This document shows, in pieces, positions 9,054-18,905 of a stretch of DNA of 64,000 bases. A model generated the notes under the pieces. That model had not been told where the DNA came from, did not search any database, and saw nothing but the letters and a program-made list of their open reading frames with translations. Source of the stretch: Roseburia hominis (GTDB taxonomy: Bacteria; Bacillota; Clostridia; Lachnospirales; Lachnospiraceae); NCBI GenBank assembly GCA_040702975.1, contig CP159990.1, forward strand, positions 2,418,001 through 2,482,000, in the 5' to 3' direction. The translations under genes were made by a program, and so were the position numbers. Positions within the stretch are counted from its first letter, which is position 1, and each line of letters opens with the position of its first letter.

Positions 9054-10079
9054 ATGAAGGAAATAACGAAGGTGGCGCTGGACGCTATGGGTGGCGACAA
9101 CGCGCCGCAGGAGATTGTAAAAGGTGCCGTAGATGCGGTTCAGAAGAACAGTGACATTCAGGTGATCCTTGTTGGTAAGGAAGAGCTTATAGAAAGAGAG
9201 CTTGCAGCATATACCTACAATAAGGAACAGATCACCATCAGGAATGCCACTGAGGTGATCGAGACAGCCGAACCCCCGGTCATGGCAATCCGCAGAAAGA
9301 AGGATTCTTCCATCGTAGTCGGACTTAAGATGGTGAAGAACAACGAAGCGGACGCATTTGTTTCCGCGGGAAGCTCCGGAGCAGTGCTCGCAGGAGGCCA
9401 GCTTCTTGTGGGGCGCATCAAGGGTGTGGAGAGACCACCTTTGGCACCACTGATTCCTACAGAGAGGGGATTCTCACTGCTGATAGACTGCGGGGCGAAC
9501 GTCGACGCCCGGCCTTCTCATCTGGTGCAGTTCGCCAAGATGGGGTCTATTTACATGGAGCATGTGATGGGAATTAAGAATCCCACTGTGGGTATCGTGA
9601 ATATCGGTGCGGAGGAAGAAAAAGGGAATGCCCTGGTAAAAGAGACCTTTCCGCTTTTGAAAGAATGCAGGGACATTAACTTTACGGGAAGCATCGAGGC
9701 AAGAGAGATTCCTCACGGCCAGGCAGACGTGGTAGTCTGTGAGGCCTTTGTGGGAAATGTCATTTTGAAGATGTTTGAAGGCGTAGGAGCCGTTCTGGTG
9801 TCAAAGATCAAGGGCGGCATGATGCAAAGTCTTCGCGGCAAGATCGGTGGTCTGCTTGTGAAACCGGCTCTGAAAGAGACGATGAAATCCTTTGACGCAA
9901 GCGAATACGGCGGAGCACCGCTTTTGGGACTTAACGGCCTGGTGGTAAAGACGCACGGCAGTTCCAAAGCCAAAGAGGTATGCAACTCCATTTTGCAGTG
10001 TTTGACCTTTAAGGAGCAGCATATCAATGAAAAAATCAGAGAATGCATTCAGGCAGAAGAGACGGTGCCTGAAAAATAA
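9054..10079 (+). CDS. plsX: Phosphate acyltransferase PlsX
   Basis: PlsX converts acyl-ACP to acyl phosphate, the donor used by PlsY in the first step of phospholipid synthesis. It acts at the inner face of the membrane. The 341-residue protein begins with VALDAMGGDNAPQEIVKGA, the family signature, and contains SAGSSGAVLAGG and DCGANVDARPSHLVQFA. GGGAGGGAAA precedes the ATG. It is followed 24 bases later by acpP, so the enzyme and its acyl carrier substrate are produced together. No fapR or fab genes are adjacent. Confidence 0.95.
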   Translation: MKEITKVALDAMGGDNAPQEIVKGAVDAVQKNSDIQVILVGKEELIERELAAYTYNKEQITIRNATEVIETAEPPVMAIRRKKDSSIVVGLKMVKNNEADAFVSAGSSGAVLAGGQLLVGRIKGVERPPLAPLIPTERGFSLLIDCGANVDARPSHLVQFAKMGSIYMEHVMGIKNPTVGIVNIGAEEEKGNALVKETFPLLKECRDINFTGSIEAREIPHGQADVVVCEAFVGNVILKMFEGVGAVLVSKIKGGMMQSLRGKIGGLLVKPALKETMKSFDASEYGGAPLLGLNGLVVKTHGSSKAKEVCNSILQCLTFKEQHINEKIRECIQAEETVPEK

Positions 10080-10103
10080 GCAGAAAAAGAAAGGGTAACA
10101 GTT

Positions 10104-10334
10104 ATGGAATTTGAAAAGTTAAAAGCGATTATTGCAGAAGTAATGACGATTGAACCAGATGAGATTACGATGGACTCAGCATTTGTTGATGACCTGGGAG
10201 CAGATTCGCTGGATATTTTCCAGATTATCATGGGAATCGAAGAGGCATTTGATATTGAGATCGATAACGAAGAGGCAGACAAGATTGCTACCGTAGGTGA
10301 TGCTGTTGAGGCGATCAAGAACGCTGTGAACTAG
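10104..10334 (+). CDS. acpP: Acyl carrier protein
   Basis: A 76-residue acidic protein with [21 protein letters not shown]; the serine of DSLD (about residue 36) is the phosphopantetheine attachment site. It carries growing fatty acyl chains and feeds PlsX encoded just upstream. Position between plsX and rnc is typical of Firmicutes. A terminator-like hairpin directly follows. Confidence 0.95.
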   Translation: MEFEKLKAIIAEVMTIEPDEITMDSAFVDDLGADSLDIFQIIMGIEEAFDIEIDNEEADKIATVGDAVEAIKNAVN

Positions 10335-10347
10335 GCAGAGGATAAGT

Positions 10348-10377
10348 GAAAAAGCCCGTGTAAGGGCTTTTTCCTTT
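10348..10377 (+). terminator. Terminator or attenuator between acpP and rnc
   Basis: A perfect 10-bp stem GAAAAAGCCC with GGGCTTTTTC and a 6-base loop, with the T-run inside the 3' arm followed by CTTT. It ends 14 bases before the rnc ATG. It probably reduces transcription from the very active acpP gene into rnc-smc-ftsY. Confidence 0.75.
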
Positions 10378-10390
10378 GATAGGAGAAGAG

Positions 10391-11119
10391 ATGAGCAAAG
10401 ACATTAAAGAATTGCAAGAGAAGATTGGGTATCATTTTAAGAGCAGTGAACTTCTGAACCAGGCGCTTACGCATAGTTCCTATGTAAATGAGCACCATTT
10501 GAAAAGAAATGACTGTAATGAACGGCTGGAATTTCTGGGAGATGCGGTCCTGGAACTTATATCCAGCGAGATTCTGTTTTCGTCGACCCCGGAGATGCCG
10601 GAGGGCGATATGACCAAGCTGCGGGCCAGTATGGTATGTGAGAAATCGCTGGCGTACTGTGCAAGGGCGTTGGGGCTTGGAAAATATCTGTTCCTGGGAC
10701 GAGGGGAAGATACCATGGGCGGAAGAAGGAGAGCTTCCGTTATTTCAGATGCTTTGGAGGCGCTCATAGGGGCGATTTATCTTGATGGTGGTTTTGCTAA
10801 TGCAAAAGAGTTTATCAGCAGGTTCGTGATGAACGATCTGGAAGGGAAACGGCTCTTTTTTGATAGCAAGACTATCTTGCAGGAGATGGTTCAGGGAAGT
10901 CACGATAACAAGCTCAATTATCAGCTTGTCAAGGAGGAAGGCCCCGACCACAATAAGGTATTCCAGGTACAGGTACTGTTGGGAGACGTATGTTACGGCG
11001 AGGGCTGCGGCCGCACGAAGAAATCCGCAGAGCAGGCGGCTGCGTTTCATGCGATCCTGAAACTAAGAGAAGGGAAGGCTGCAGAAGAAAAGGCTGATCA
11101 GGTGGATGTATGTATCTGA
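10391..11119 (+). CDS. rnc: Ribonuclease III
   Basis: RNase III cuts double-stranded RNA in rRNA processing and mRNA turnover. The 242-residue protein has the catalytic signature NERLEFLGDAVLELI near residue 45, the second metal-binding stretch SDALEALIGAIYLDGG near residue 120, and a C-terminal double-stranded RNA-binding domain (DNKLNYQLVKEEGPDHNKVF). The ATG at 10391 has AGGAGA 5 bases upstream; a TTG at 10376 in the same frame lies within the terminator and is unlikely. The last 10 bases overlap the start of smc, indicating coupled translation. Confidence 0.94.
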   Translation: MSKDIKELQEKIGYHFKSSELLNQALTHSSYVNEHHLKRNDCNERLEFLGDAVLELISSEILFSSTPEMPEGDMTKLRASMVCEKSLAYCARALGLGKYLFLGRGEDTMGGRRRASVISDALEALIGAIYLDGGFANAKEFISRFVMNDLEGKRLFFDSKTILQEMVQGSHDNKLNYQLVKEEGPDHNKVFQVQVLLGDVCYGEGCGRTKKSAEQAAAFHAILKLREGKAAEEKADQVDVCI

Positions 11120-14100
11120 AAAACATAGAAGTTCAGGGCTTTAAGTCCTTTGCCAATAAGATCGTCTTCGAGTTCCACAATGGTATCACCGGGATTGTGG
11201 GACCGAACGGCAGTGGGAAAAGTAACGTGGCAGACGCCGTGCGCTGGGTTTTGGGAGAACAGCGGGTCAAACAGCTCCGTGGCGGCAGTATGCAGGACGT
11301 CATTTTTTCCGGGACAGAGAACCGCAAACCCTTAAGCTATGCCTCGGTCGCGATCACGCTTGACAATTCGGACCATCAGCTTCCGGTCGAATTCGAGGAA
11401 GTGAAGGTGACAAGGAAGCTCTACCGTTCGGGAGAAAGTGAATACCTGATCAACGGCAGCACCTGCCGTCTGAAGGATATCAATGAGATGTTCTACGACA
11501 CCGGTATCGGAAAAGAGGGGTACTCTATTATCGGCCAGGGACAGATCGATAAGATCCTGAGTGGAAAACCGGAGGAGAGAAGGGAGCTGTTCGATGAGGC
11601 GGCAGGAATCGTAAAGTTCAAACGCCGCAAGAATATGTCTCTTAAGAAGCTGGAGGAAGAACAGCAGAATCTTGTCCGTGTGAACGACATTTTGGGCGAG
11701 CTGGAGAAGCAGTTCGGTCCGCTTAAAAGGCAGGCGGAGACGGCACGGGAATACTTAAAGAAGAGAGAAGAGTTAAAACGGTACGATATCAATATGTTCC
11801 TGCTTGAGACGACAAGATTAAAGGAACAGATGAAAGAGCTGGACAAGAACCTTGCGATCTCTCAGAATGAACTTGATGAGGCGACGCAGAAATATGCGGA
11901 CATGAAGGCGGAGTATGAAGCCATCGAGGAGAAGGTGGATATGATCGACGCGGAGATTGAGCGTGCAAGAGGCCAGCTGAATGAGACGACGCTGTTAAAG
12001 CAGCAGTTGGAGAGCCAGATCGCTCTTTTGAAGGAGCAGATAAGGAGTGCCCGCACGAATGACGAACATTATGAACAGCGCGCGCGGGATATCTATGGGG
12101 AACTGGCGATCAGGGAACAGCAGATGGAATCCTTAAGCCGCGAGAGGGAAGTGGTCTCCGGAAAACTTTCTGATGAGAAAAAACGGCAGGAAAAGGCCAG
12201 GGAAGAACTGATAGAGGTACAGTCCCAGATCGCAGACATGACGGGGCAGATTGACCGGAATCAAAGTGAGATCCGTGAGATTTTGAATAGCAGGGCCTCT
12301 ACCACGGCGAAGATTCAGCATTATGAGACGATGCTTGGCCAGATCCGTGTGCAGAGGGCGCAGTTTAACAAGCAGCTTCTGGAGGCGGACAGCGAGATGC
12401 GTAAGCAGAAGCAGCAGGAGTCCGTTTATGAGGAGGAACTGCGCGGCATTTCCGGCAAGATCGCGGATCAGGTGCAGGAGATCAAGCAGTATGAGGCGCA
12501 GATCGAGACCCTTCAAAAAGAGATCACCCAGAAGAGCCAGCAGCTCCAGATCGGGCAAAGTGCCTACCACAGAGAGGCTTCCCGTCTGGAATCCCTGAAA
12601 AATATTACGGAACGTTATGATGGGTATGGCGGCAGTATCCGCAAGGTAATGGAACAGAAAAAAGTGCAGCCGGGGATTCTCGGCGTCGTTGCAGATATCA
12701 TCAAAGTAGAGAAGCGGTATGAGATCGCGATCGAGACGGCGCTGGGCGGCAGCATTCAGAATATCGTGACTTCCGATGAGGAGACGGCAAAACGCATGAT
12801 TTCCTATCTGAAGCAGCATAAGTTTGGACGAGCGACCTTCCTTCCGCTTACGGCGATCCGCGGCGGACAGGGGATCGCAAGGCCGGAAGCTATGAAGGAG
12901 CCGGGGGTAATAGGAACCGCGGACCGTCTGGTGAGCGTGGAACAAAAATACGAGAAGCTGGCGGAGAATCTGCTGGGCAGGACCCTGGTCGTGGATCATA
13001 TTGATACCGGTATCACGCTAGCGAGAAAATACAGGCAGTCTTTGCGGATCGTCACCCTGGAAGGGGAACTGATCAGCCCGGGTGGTTCTATGAGCGGCGG
13101 CGCCTTTAAGAATTCCAGCAATCTGCTCAGCAGACGCAGAGAAATCGAAGAATTTGAAAAGACGGTGCTTCTTCTGAAAAAGGAAATGCAGGAGGCGCAG
13201 AGCGCGCTGGAGGAGATCCGCCAAAGGCGGGCAGGATTTTATAATAAAGTCGAGGAGATCCAGCAGCAGCTTCCAAAAGGATTACGTCACACAGAATACG
13301 GCCAAGATGCATCTGGATCAGGTCAGATCGCGTCAGAGGTATACCGCCGAGACGGTGCAGACGATTCAAAAAGAAAGAGAGCGGCTTATCGCACAGATCG
13401 AAGAAATCGGAGAGAACCAGGATTCGATTCAGGTCGAGCTTGAGACCAGTGAGCAGTTAGAAAAAGAGGCCGCCTCTACCGTAAATGATCTGCAGGCAAA
13501 GCTGGAGCTTTTAAGAGAGACGGAGAGCATCAAGGTCAAAGAGAATGAGGACGTGCACCTGTCACTGGCAGCTCTGGAGCAGAAGAATGCATTTATTACC
13601 GAGAATCACGAACGTATTCGGGAAGAGATAGAGCGGTTCAACCAGGAGCTGCGTCAGATTGACGCCAATAAAGGCGAGACCAGCGGGGAGATCCGGCAAA
13701 AAGAGGAGGAGATCGAAAGCATTCGACAGACGATCGAGGATTCCAAGGAACTTTTTGCAGAGATTAATGAAAAGATTGCCACTTCCCAGAAAGAGCGGGA
13801 AGAGCTGAATAACCGCAATAAAGCCTTTCTCGGAAAGAGGGAGGAGCTGTCCCGGCATATGGCAGACCTGGATAAGGAAGTGTTTCGTCTTACCAGCCGC
13901 AGGGAGGCTCTGGAGGAGGCTTCAGAGAAACAGACGAATTATATGTGGGAGGAGTATGAACTGACCTATAATCGTGCTCTGGAGCTTCGTGATGAGAATC
14001 TGACCGATCTTTCGCTCATGAAGAAACGGATTCAGGCGATTAAGGCAGAGATCAAATCCCTTGGCTCCGTCAACGTCAATGCCATTGAGGATTTCAAAAA

Positions 14101-14671
14101 TCTTTCCGAGCGGTATGAGTTCCTGAAAGGGCAGCATGATGATCTGGTCGAGGCGGAGGCGACGCTGAAAAAGATCATTGAGGAATTAGATGAAGCGATG
14201 CGCAGACAGTTCACAGAGCAGTTTGCGCGGATCGCCGAAGAATTCAATCATGTATTTAAGGAATTATTCGGCGGAGGCAAGGGTACACTGGAATTATTGG
14301 ACGATGAAGATGTGCTGGAGGCGGGAATCCGTATCATCGCACAGCCGCCTGGGAAGAAATTGCAGAATATGATGCAGCTTTCCGGTGGCGAGAAGGCGCT
14401 GACGGCGATTTCGCTGCTGTTTGCGATTCAGAATCTGAAGCCGTCCCCCTTCTGTCTTCTTGATGAGATCGAGGCGGCGTTAGATGATTCCAATGTGACC
14501 AGATTTGCCGGATATTTACATAAGCTGACGAAGAATACGCAGTTCATCGTGATCACTCATCGAAGAGGAACCATGACGGCTGCGGACCGTCTTTACGGAA
14601 TCACCATGCAGGAGAAGGGAGTCTCCACCCTGGTATCCGTAGATTTATTGGAAGAACAGTTGGATAAGTAA
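11110..14671 (+). CDS. smc: Chromosome segregation protein SMC, broken by one frameshift
   Basis: SMC is the ATP-driven ring protein that, with ScpA and ScpB, compacts and segregates the chromosome. The N-terminal piece (11110 to a stop at 13443) has Walker A GPNGSGKSN at residues 31-39, a first coiled coil, and the hinge (about 510-660, with GELISPGGSMSGG). The second coil, the ABC signature LSGGEKALTAIS and Walker B CLLDEIEAALDD lie in the +1 frame, readable from about 13273 to 14671. Joining the frames near 13272 gives about 1186 residues, the usual SMC length. The shift sits at CTTCCAAAAGG (13270-13280), where removing one base restores the coil. One extra base, probably a sequencing error, is the simplest reading. 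The start overlaps rnc by 10 bases and ftsY follows after 13. Confidence 0.9.
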
Positions 14672-14684
14672 GAAGGAGGGTATT

Positions 14685-15635
14685 ATGGCAGAGGAAAAAA
14701 TGGGTTTTTTTAAACGGCTCGTCTCCGGGCTTACCAAGACAAGAGAGAATATCGTATCGGGGATTGACAGTATTTTCCATGGCTTTTCGAAAATTGACGA
14801 GGACTTTTATGAGGAACTGGAAGAGCTTCTTATCATGGGCGATCTGGGCGTCAAGGCGACCTACGGGATTCTGGAGGATCTAAGGCGCAAGGTGAAGGAG
14901 CAGCATATCAAAGAGCCGATGGAGTGCAAGCAGCTTTTGATCGACAGTATCAAGGAACAGATGGACGTGGGCGAGACGGCCTATGCGTTCGAGGAGCAGA
15001 CTTCCGCAGTTCTGGTCATCGGGGTAAACGGAGTGGGCAAGACGACCACCATCGGCAAGCTGGCAGGGAAACTTCGCTCCCAGGGAAAGAAGGTCGTTCT
15101 CGCGGCGGCGGATACCTTCCGTGCAGCGGCAGGAGAACAACTGAAAGAGTGGGCAAAACGGGCGGAGGCAGACCTGATCGGCGGCCAGGAGGGCGCAGAT
15201 CCGGCAGCCATTGTCTACGATGCCGTGGCGGCAGCAAAGGCCAGGAGGGCCGATGTACTGCTCTGCGATACTGCGGGACGGCTGCATAATAAGAAGAACC
15301 TGATGGAAGAGCTCCGGAAGATCGGAAAGGTACTGGACCGGGAATTTCCGGAAGCACACAGGGAGACGCTGGTGGTCCTTGATGCGACTACCGGACAGAA
15401 CGCGCTGGCGCAGGCGAAGGAGTTCAGCGAGGTGGCGGATATTACGGGAATTATCCTGACGAAGATGGACGGAACGGCAAAAGGCGGTATCGCCGTAGCG
15501 ATTCAGGCAGAGCTGGGCATTCCCGTGAAATATATCGGCGTCGGTGAGACCATCGACGATTTACAGAAATTTGATTCAGATGAGTTTGTCAATGCATTAT
15601 TTACAACAGGAGAAGGAGCGGAAGAAGAATGTTAA
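14685..15635 (+). CDS. ftsY: Signal recognition particle receptor FtsY
   Basis: FtsY is the membrane-associated GTPase that receives ribosome-SRP complexes and hands them to the Sec translocon. The 316-residue protein has a short NG-type N-domain and the GTPase motifs GVNGVGKTTTIGKLA (G1, near 113-127), DTAGRLHNK (G3) and TKMDGTAKGG (G4). There is no long acidic A domain, as is normal in Firmicutes. GAAGGAGGG precedes the ATG and the order smc-ftsY is conserved. The stop codon overlaps the ilvA start. Confidence 0.95.
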   Translation: MAEEKMGFFKRLVSGLTKTRENIVSGIDSIFHGFSKIDEDFYEELEELLIMGDLGVKATYGILEDLRRKVKEQHIKEPMECKQLLIDSIKEQMDVGETAYAFEEQTSAVLVIGVNGVGKTTTIGKLAGKLRSQGKKVVLAAADTFRAAAGEQLKEWAKRAEADLIGGQEGADPAAIVYDAVAAAKARRADVLLCDTAGRLHNKKNLMEELRKIGKVLDREFPEAHRETLVVLDATTGQNALAQAKEFSEVADITGIILTKMDGTAKGGIAVAIQAELGIPVKYIGVGETIDDLQKFDSDEFVNALFTTGEGAEEEC

Positions 15636-16843
15636 CGTTGGAGAAATTTGAAGAGGCCAGTGAGATTGTCAAGCGTGTCACCAGGCCGACGAAACTGGTA
15701 TTCAGTGAATATCTGAGCGCACAGACCGGTGGTAAGGTCTATTTGAAACCGGAAAATATGCAGTATACGGGCGCTTACAAATTGAGAGGCGCATACTATA
15801 AGATCAGTACCCTTTCCGAGGAGGAGAGGGCAAAAGGGCTGATCACCGCGTCTGCCGGCAACCACGCTCAGGGCGTGGCTTATGCGGCAAAAGCATTTGG
15901 CTGCAAGGCAACGATCGTGATGCCGACGGTCACCCCGCTGATCAAGGTGAACCGGACCAAGAGCTATGGCGCGGAGGTCATTCTTCATGGCGATGTATAT
16001 GATGATGCCTGCGCCAAGGCTCTGGAGCTTGCCGAAGAGCATGGATATACCTTCGTACACCCCTTTGACGACCTGGACGTGGCGACCGGGCAGGGAACCA
16101 TTGCGATGGAGATCGTGCAGGAGCTTCCGACGGTGGATTACATTCTGGTCCCGATTGGAGGAGGCGGGCTGATCACCGGCGTTTCCGTACTTGCCAAGAT
16201 GCTGAATCCGAAGATTAAGGTCATCGGAGTGGAGCCTGCGGAGGCGGCAAGTATGACTGCTGCGGTGGCAGCCGGACATACAGTGACACTTCCAAGTGCC
16301 AATACGATTGCAGACGGAACGGCGGTCAAGACCGTAGGTGAGAACAACCTGCCTTATGTGATGGAGAATGTGGATCAGATCGTTACCGTGGAGGACGATG
16401 AGCTGGTCGGCGCATTTCTGGACCTGGTGGAGAATCACAAGATGATCGTGGAGAATTCGGGGCTTTTGTCTGTCGCTGCACTTAAGCAGCTAGATTTCAA
16501 AGGCAAGAAAGTGGTCTGCATCTTAAGCGGTGGAAATATGGACGTTATTACTATGTCCTCCGTCGTGCAGCACGGTCTGATTCAGAGAGACAGGATTTTC
16601 TCTGTTTCCGTACTTTTACCGGATAAACCGGGTGAACTGGTGCGGGTGGCAAAAACGATCGCAGACCAACAGGGCAATGTGATCAAGCTGGAGCACAACC
16701 AGTTCGTCAGCATCAACCGGAATGCGGCGGTGGAACTTCGTGTCACGTTGGAGGCATTTGGTACCGAGCATAAACAGCGGATCATAAAGGCGCTGGAAGA
16801 TGAGGGCTTTAAGCCAAAGACTATCGGGGCAAAATTGTATTAG
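15629..16843 (+). CDS. ilvA: Threonine ammonia-lyase
   Basis: A PLP enzyme that deaminates threonine to 2-oxobutanoate and ammonia. The 404-residue protein has the PLP lysine in TGAYKLRGAYYK (K51), the asparagine-containing SAGNHAQG loop, the glycine loop PIGGGGL that holds the phosphate, and a single ACT-like C-terminal domain (about 325-404, starting FSVSVLLPDKPGEL). The length and one C-terminal ACT unit resemble the TdcB/IlvA2 type rather than the 510-residue E. coli IlvA. The start overlaps ftsY by 7 bases, so it is translationally coupled to that operon. Whether it serves isoleucine synthesis or threonine breakdown is not shown; no ilv genes are adjacent. Confidence 0.9.
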   Translation: MLTLEKFEEASEIVKRVTRPTKLVFSEYLSAQTGGKVYLKPENMQYTGAYKLRGAYYKISTLSEEERAKGLITASAGNHAQGVAYAAKAFGCKATIVMPTVTPLIKVNRTKSYGAEVILHGDVYDDACAKALELAEEHGYTFVHPFDDLDVATGQGTIAMEIVQELPTVDYILVPIGGGGLITGVSVLAKMLNPKIKVIGVEPAEAASMTAAVAAGHTVTLPSANTIADGTAVKTVGENNLPYVMENVDQIVTVEDDELVGAFLDLVENHKMIVENSGLLSVAALKQLDFKGKKVVCILSGGNMDVITMSSVVQHGLIQRDRIFSVSVLLPDKPGELVRVAKTIADQQGNVIKLEHNQFVSINRNAAVELRVTLEAFGTEHKQRIIKALEDEGFKPKTIGAKLY

Positions 16844-16887
16844 AAGTTTTTGTTGACCCGATAAGGGGAAGAAGGGAAGAATAAATA

Positions 16888-17358
16888 ATGAATAAAAGAC
16901 GACCCAGGCCGGGAGAATGCTACCGGCATTTTAAAGGAAATCGCTATCGCATCATCACAATCGCAAAGCACACAGAGACAGGGGAGGAACTGGTGATTTA
17001 CCAAAGTGATGAGGGTGACGGGGATTGTCCTGTCTATGCGAGGGAGCTTACCATGTTCCTCAGTAAGACGGACAAAGAGAAATATCCTGATGCACAGCAG
17101 GAATACAGGTTCGAATTGGAAGAGGGAGAGAAGATCTGCGGGGAAGAGGAGCAGAGGCTGATCCTGGAATTCCTGGATTTGAGAAGCAGCAGAGAAAAGG
17201 CCGCATTTTTGCAGGCCCATAAGCAGGAAATGACGGATCGTTTTCTTGCGATCGCGGCGCAGAGCCTCGACGTGACAGAGTGCCAGGAGACCCTGGAAAT
17301 GCGGTATCAGGATATCCTGCATGTGCTGCGTGCGCGCATGAAATACGAAAAACGCTAG
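16888..17358 (+). CDS. DUF1653 domain protein
   Basis: A 156-residue soluble protein. Residues 5-60 match the DUF1653 pattern: PGECYRHFKGNRYRII, then AKHTETGEELVIYQ and the arginine-containing ARELTMF. The rest is helical and charged, with no motif that I recognise. The function of DUF1653 is unknown. It lies 44 bases after ilvA, behind AAGGGGAAGAAGG-type purine-rich sequence, and before the promoter of the citrate synthase gene, so it is the last gene of the preceding operon. Confidence 0.7.
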   Translation: MNKRRPRPGECYRHFKGNRYRIITIAKHTETGEELVIYQSDEGDGDCPVYARELTMFLSKTDKEKYPDAQQEYRFELEEGEKICGEEEQRLILEFLDLRSSREKAAFLQAHKQEMTDRFLAIAAQSLDVTECQETLEMRYQDILHVLRARMKYEKR

Positions 17359-17429
17359 TATAAAATAGAATAAAAAATGGTCCTCAAATGGACAGGACTC
17401 AGTCACAATGCCGAAATGAAGAAACACTC

Positions 17430-17458
17430 TTGACAATGATTGTATGGTTGTATACAAT
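17430..17458 (+). promoter_or_regulatory. Promoter of the citrate synthase-gntR-icd operon
   Basis: TTGACA (17430-17435), a 17-base spacer and TACAAT (17453-17458), 29 bases before the ATG at 17487. The -10 region is covered by a palindrome described separately. Confidence 0.75.
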
Positions 17459-17465
17459 TATACAA
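17448..17465. promoter_or_regulatory. Candidate GntR operator over the -10 box
   Basis: TTGTATACAATTATACAA contains the perfect palindrome TTGTATACAA (17448-17457) and a wider TTGTATA/TATACAA inverted repeat (17448-17465). A third half-site ATTGTAT lies just upstream (about 17439). FadR-type GntR regulators bind short palindromes of this T-GTATAC-A kind, and a GntR gene is the second gene of the operon. Repression of its own operon by occluding the -10 box is therefore likely. Confidence 0.6.
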
Positions 17466-17486
17466 AACATATGAGGAGTGGTTTTC

Positions 17487-18881
17487 ATGGAAAACAGAAA
17501 AGTATATTTAAATAATCATACGAATTTATTGCAGCTCGAAGAGTATATGTATCCACTGGTTGATGTTAAGACTCCGAATGTCTTCCGCAACCTGTTCCAT
17601 TATGATGAGATTCCGAAGATCGCCTTCAATGACAGGATCGTTCCGCATGACATGCCGGACGAGATCTGGATCACGGATACGACCTTCCGCGACGGACAGC
17701 AGTCCAGGGCGCCGTATTCTACGGAGCAGATCGTAACGATTTATGATTATTTCCACAGACTGGGCGGCCCAAAAGGGAAGATACGTCAGTGTGAATTTTT
17801 CTTATACAGCAAAAAAGACCGCGATGCCGTGTATAAGTGTATGGAGCGGGGGTATGAATTCCCGGAGGTCACCAGTTGGATTCGTGCAAGTAAGAAGGAT
17901 TTCGAACTGGTAAAAGAAATCGGCCTTAAAGAGACGGGAATTCTGGTCAGCTGCTCGGACTACCATATCTTCTATAAGCTAAAGATGACCAGAAGAGAGG
18001 CCCTGGAGCATTATCTGGCAGTAGTCAGGGAATGTCTGGAGACCGGAGTTGCCCCCAGATGCCATCTGGAGGATATCACAAGGTCCGATATTTATGGTTT
18101 TGTGATCCCGTTCTGTCTGGAACTGATGAAGCTCAGTGAGGAGTATCAGATTCCGGTCAAGATCCGTGTCTGCGATACCATGGGATACGGAGTGAACTAT
18201 CCGGGTGCAGTGATTCCAAGATCCATTCCGGGCATCATCTATGGAATCAAGAATCACGCCGGCGTGCCCAGTGAACTGATCGAATTTCACGGACACAACG
18301 ATTTTTATAAGGCAGTCAATAACTCTACGACCGCATGGCTTTATGGAGCCTGTGGCGTGAACTGTTCCTTGTTTGGAATCGGGGAGCGGACCGGCAACAC
18401 GCCGCTTGAGGCCATGATATTTGAATATGCGCAGTTAAGGGGAACTCTTGACGGCATGGATACGACCGTGATCACGGAGCTCGCAGAATATTACGAGAAA
18501 GAGATCGGTTATCATATTCCGGGAAGGACTCCTTTTGTGGGACGTAATTTTAATGTGACAAGAGCCGGAATTCATGCAGATGGACTCTTGAAAAATGAAG
18601 AGATTTATAATATCTTTGATACAGGGAAATTCCTTAACAGACCACCGCTGGTGGCAGTATCCAAGACCTCGGGCCTTGCGGGAATTGCCCACTGGATTAA
18701 TACATATTATCACCTGGAGGGAGAGAATCAGGTGGATAAGAACTCACTTTTAGTACAAGAAGTGAAGAAATGGGTAGATGAAGAATATGAGTCAGGCCGT
18801 GTAACGGTGCTGACCGATGGTGAACTGCTTGCAGTGATTCAGGAAGTCTGCCAGAAGCAGGGGATTGCTCTGCAAATATAA
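17487..18881 (+). CDS. Putative Re-citrate synthase (isopropylmalate/homocitrate synthase family)
   Basis: A 464-residue aldol-type acyltransferase of the isopropylmalate synthase family. It shows DTTFRDGQQ (64-72) with the catalytic arginine, HLEDITRSD near 193, and the metal-binding HGHND at 268-272. It lacks the long C-terminal allosteric domain of true LeuA. The same family includes Re-citrate synthase of anaerobic clostridia, which makes citrate from oxaloacetate and acetyl-CoA. The operon also holds isocitrate dehydrogenase and no leu genes, so a role in making citrate for 2-oxoglutarate and glutamate is the best inference. Homocitrate synthase remains possible. The ATG at 17487 is preceded by GAGGAG at 8 bases; a GTG at 17478 lies inside that site. 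Confidence 0.75.
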   Translation: MENRKVYLNNHTNLLQLEEYMYPLVDVKTPNVFRNLFHYDEIPKIAFNDRIVPHDMPDEIWITDTTFRDGQQSRAPYSTEQIVTIYDYFHRLGGPKGKIRQCEFFLYSKKDRDAVYKCMERGYEFPEVTSWIRASKKDFELVKEIGLKETGILVSCSDYHIFYKLKMTRREALEHYLAVVRECLETGVAPRCHLEDITRSDIYGFVIPFCLELMKLSEEYQIPVKIRVCDTMGYGVNYPGAVIPRSIPGIIYGIKNHAGVPSELIEFHGHNDFYKAVNNSTTAWLYGACGVNCSLFGIGERTGNTPLEAMIFEYAQLRGTLDGMDTTVITELAEYYEKEIGYHIPGRTPFVGRNFNVTRAGIHADGLLKNEEIYNIFDTGKFLNRPPLVAVSKTSGLAGIAHWINTYYHLEGENQVDKNSLLVQEVKKWVDEEYESGRVTVLTDGELLAVIQEVCQKQGIALQI

Positions 18882-18905
18882 AGCCAGCTCACCAGGAGGA
18901 GGGTA

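Noticed and set aside
13261..13310. Programmed +1 frameshifting in smc
   Set aside because: The CTT C context is slightly like the prfB slip site, but there is no stop codon in the A-site and no upstream ribosome-binding stimulator, and smc is not known to use frameshifting. A base error is simpler.
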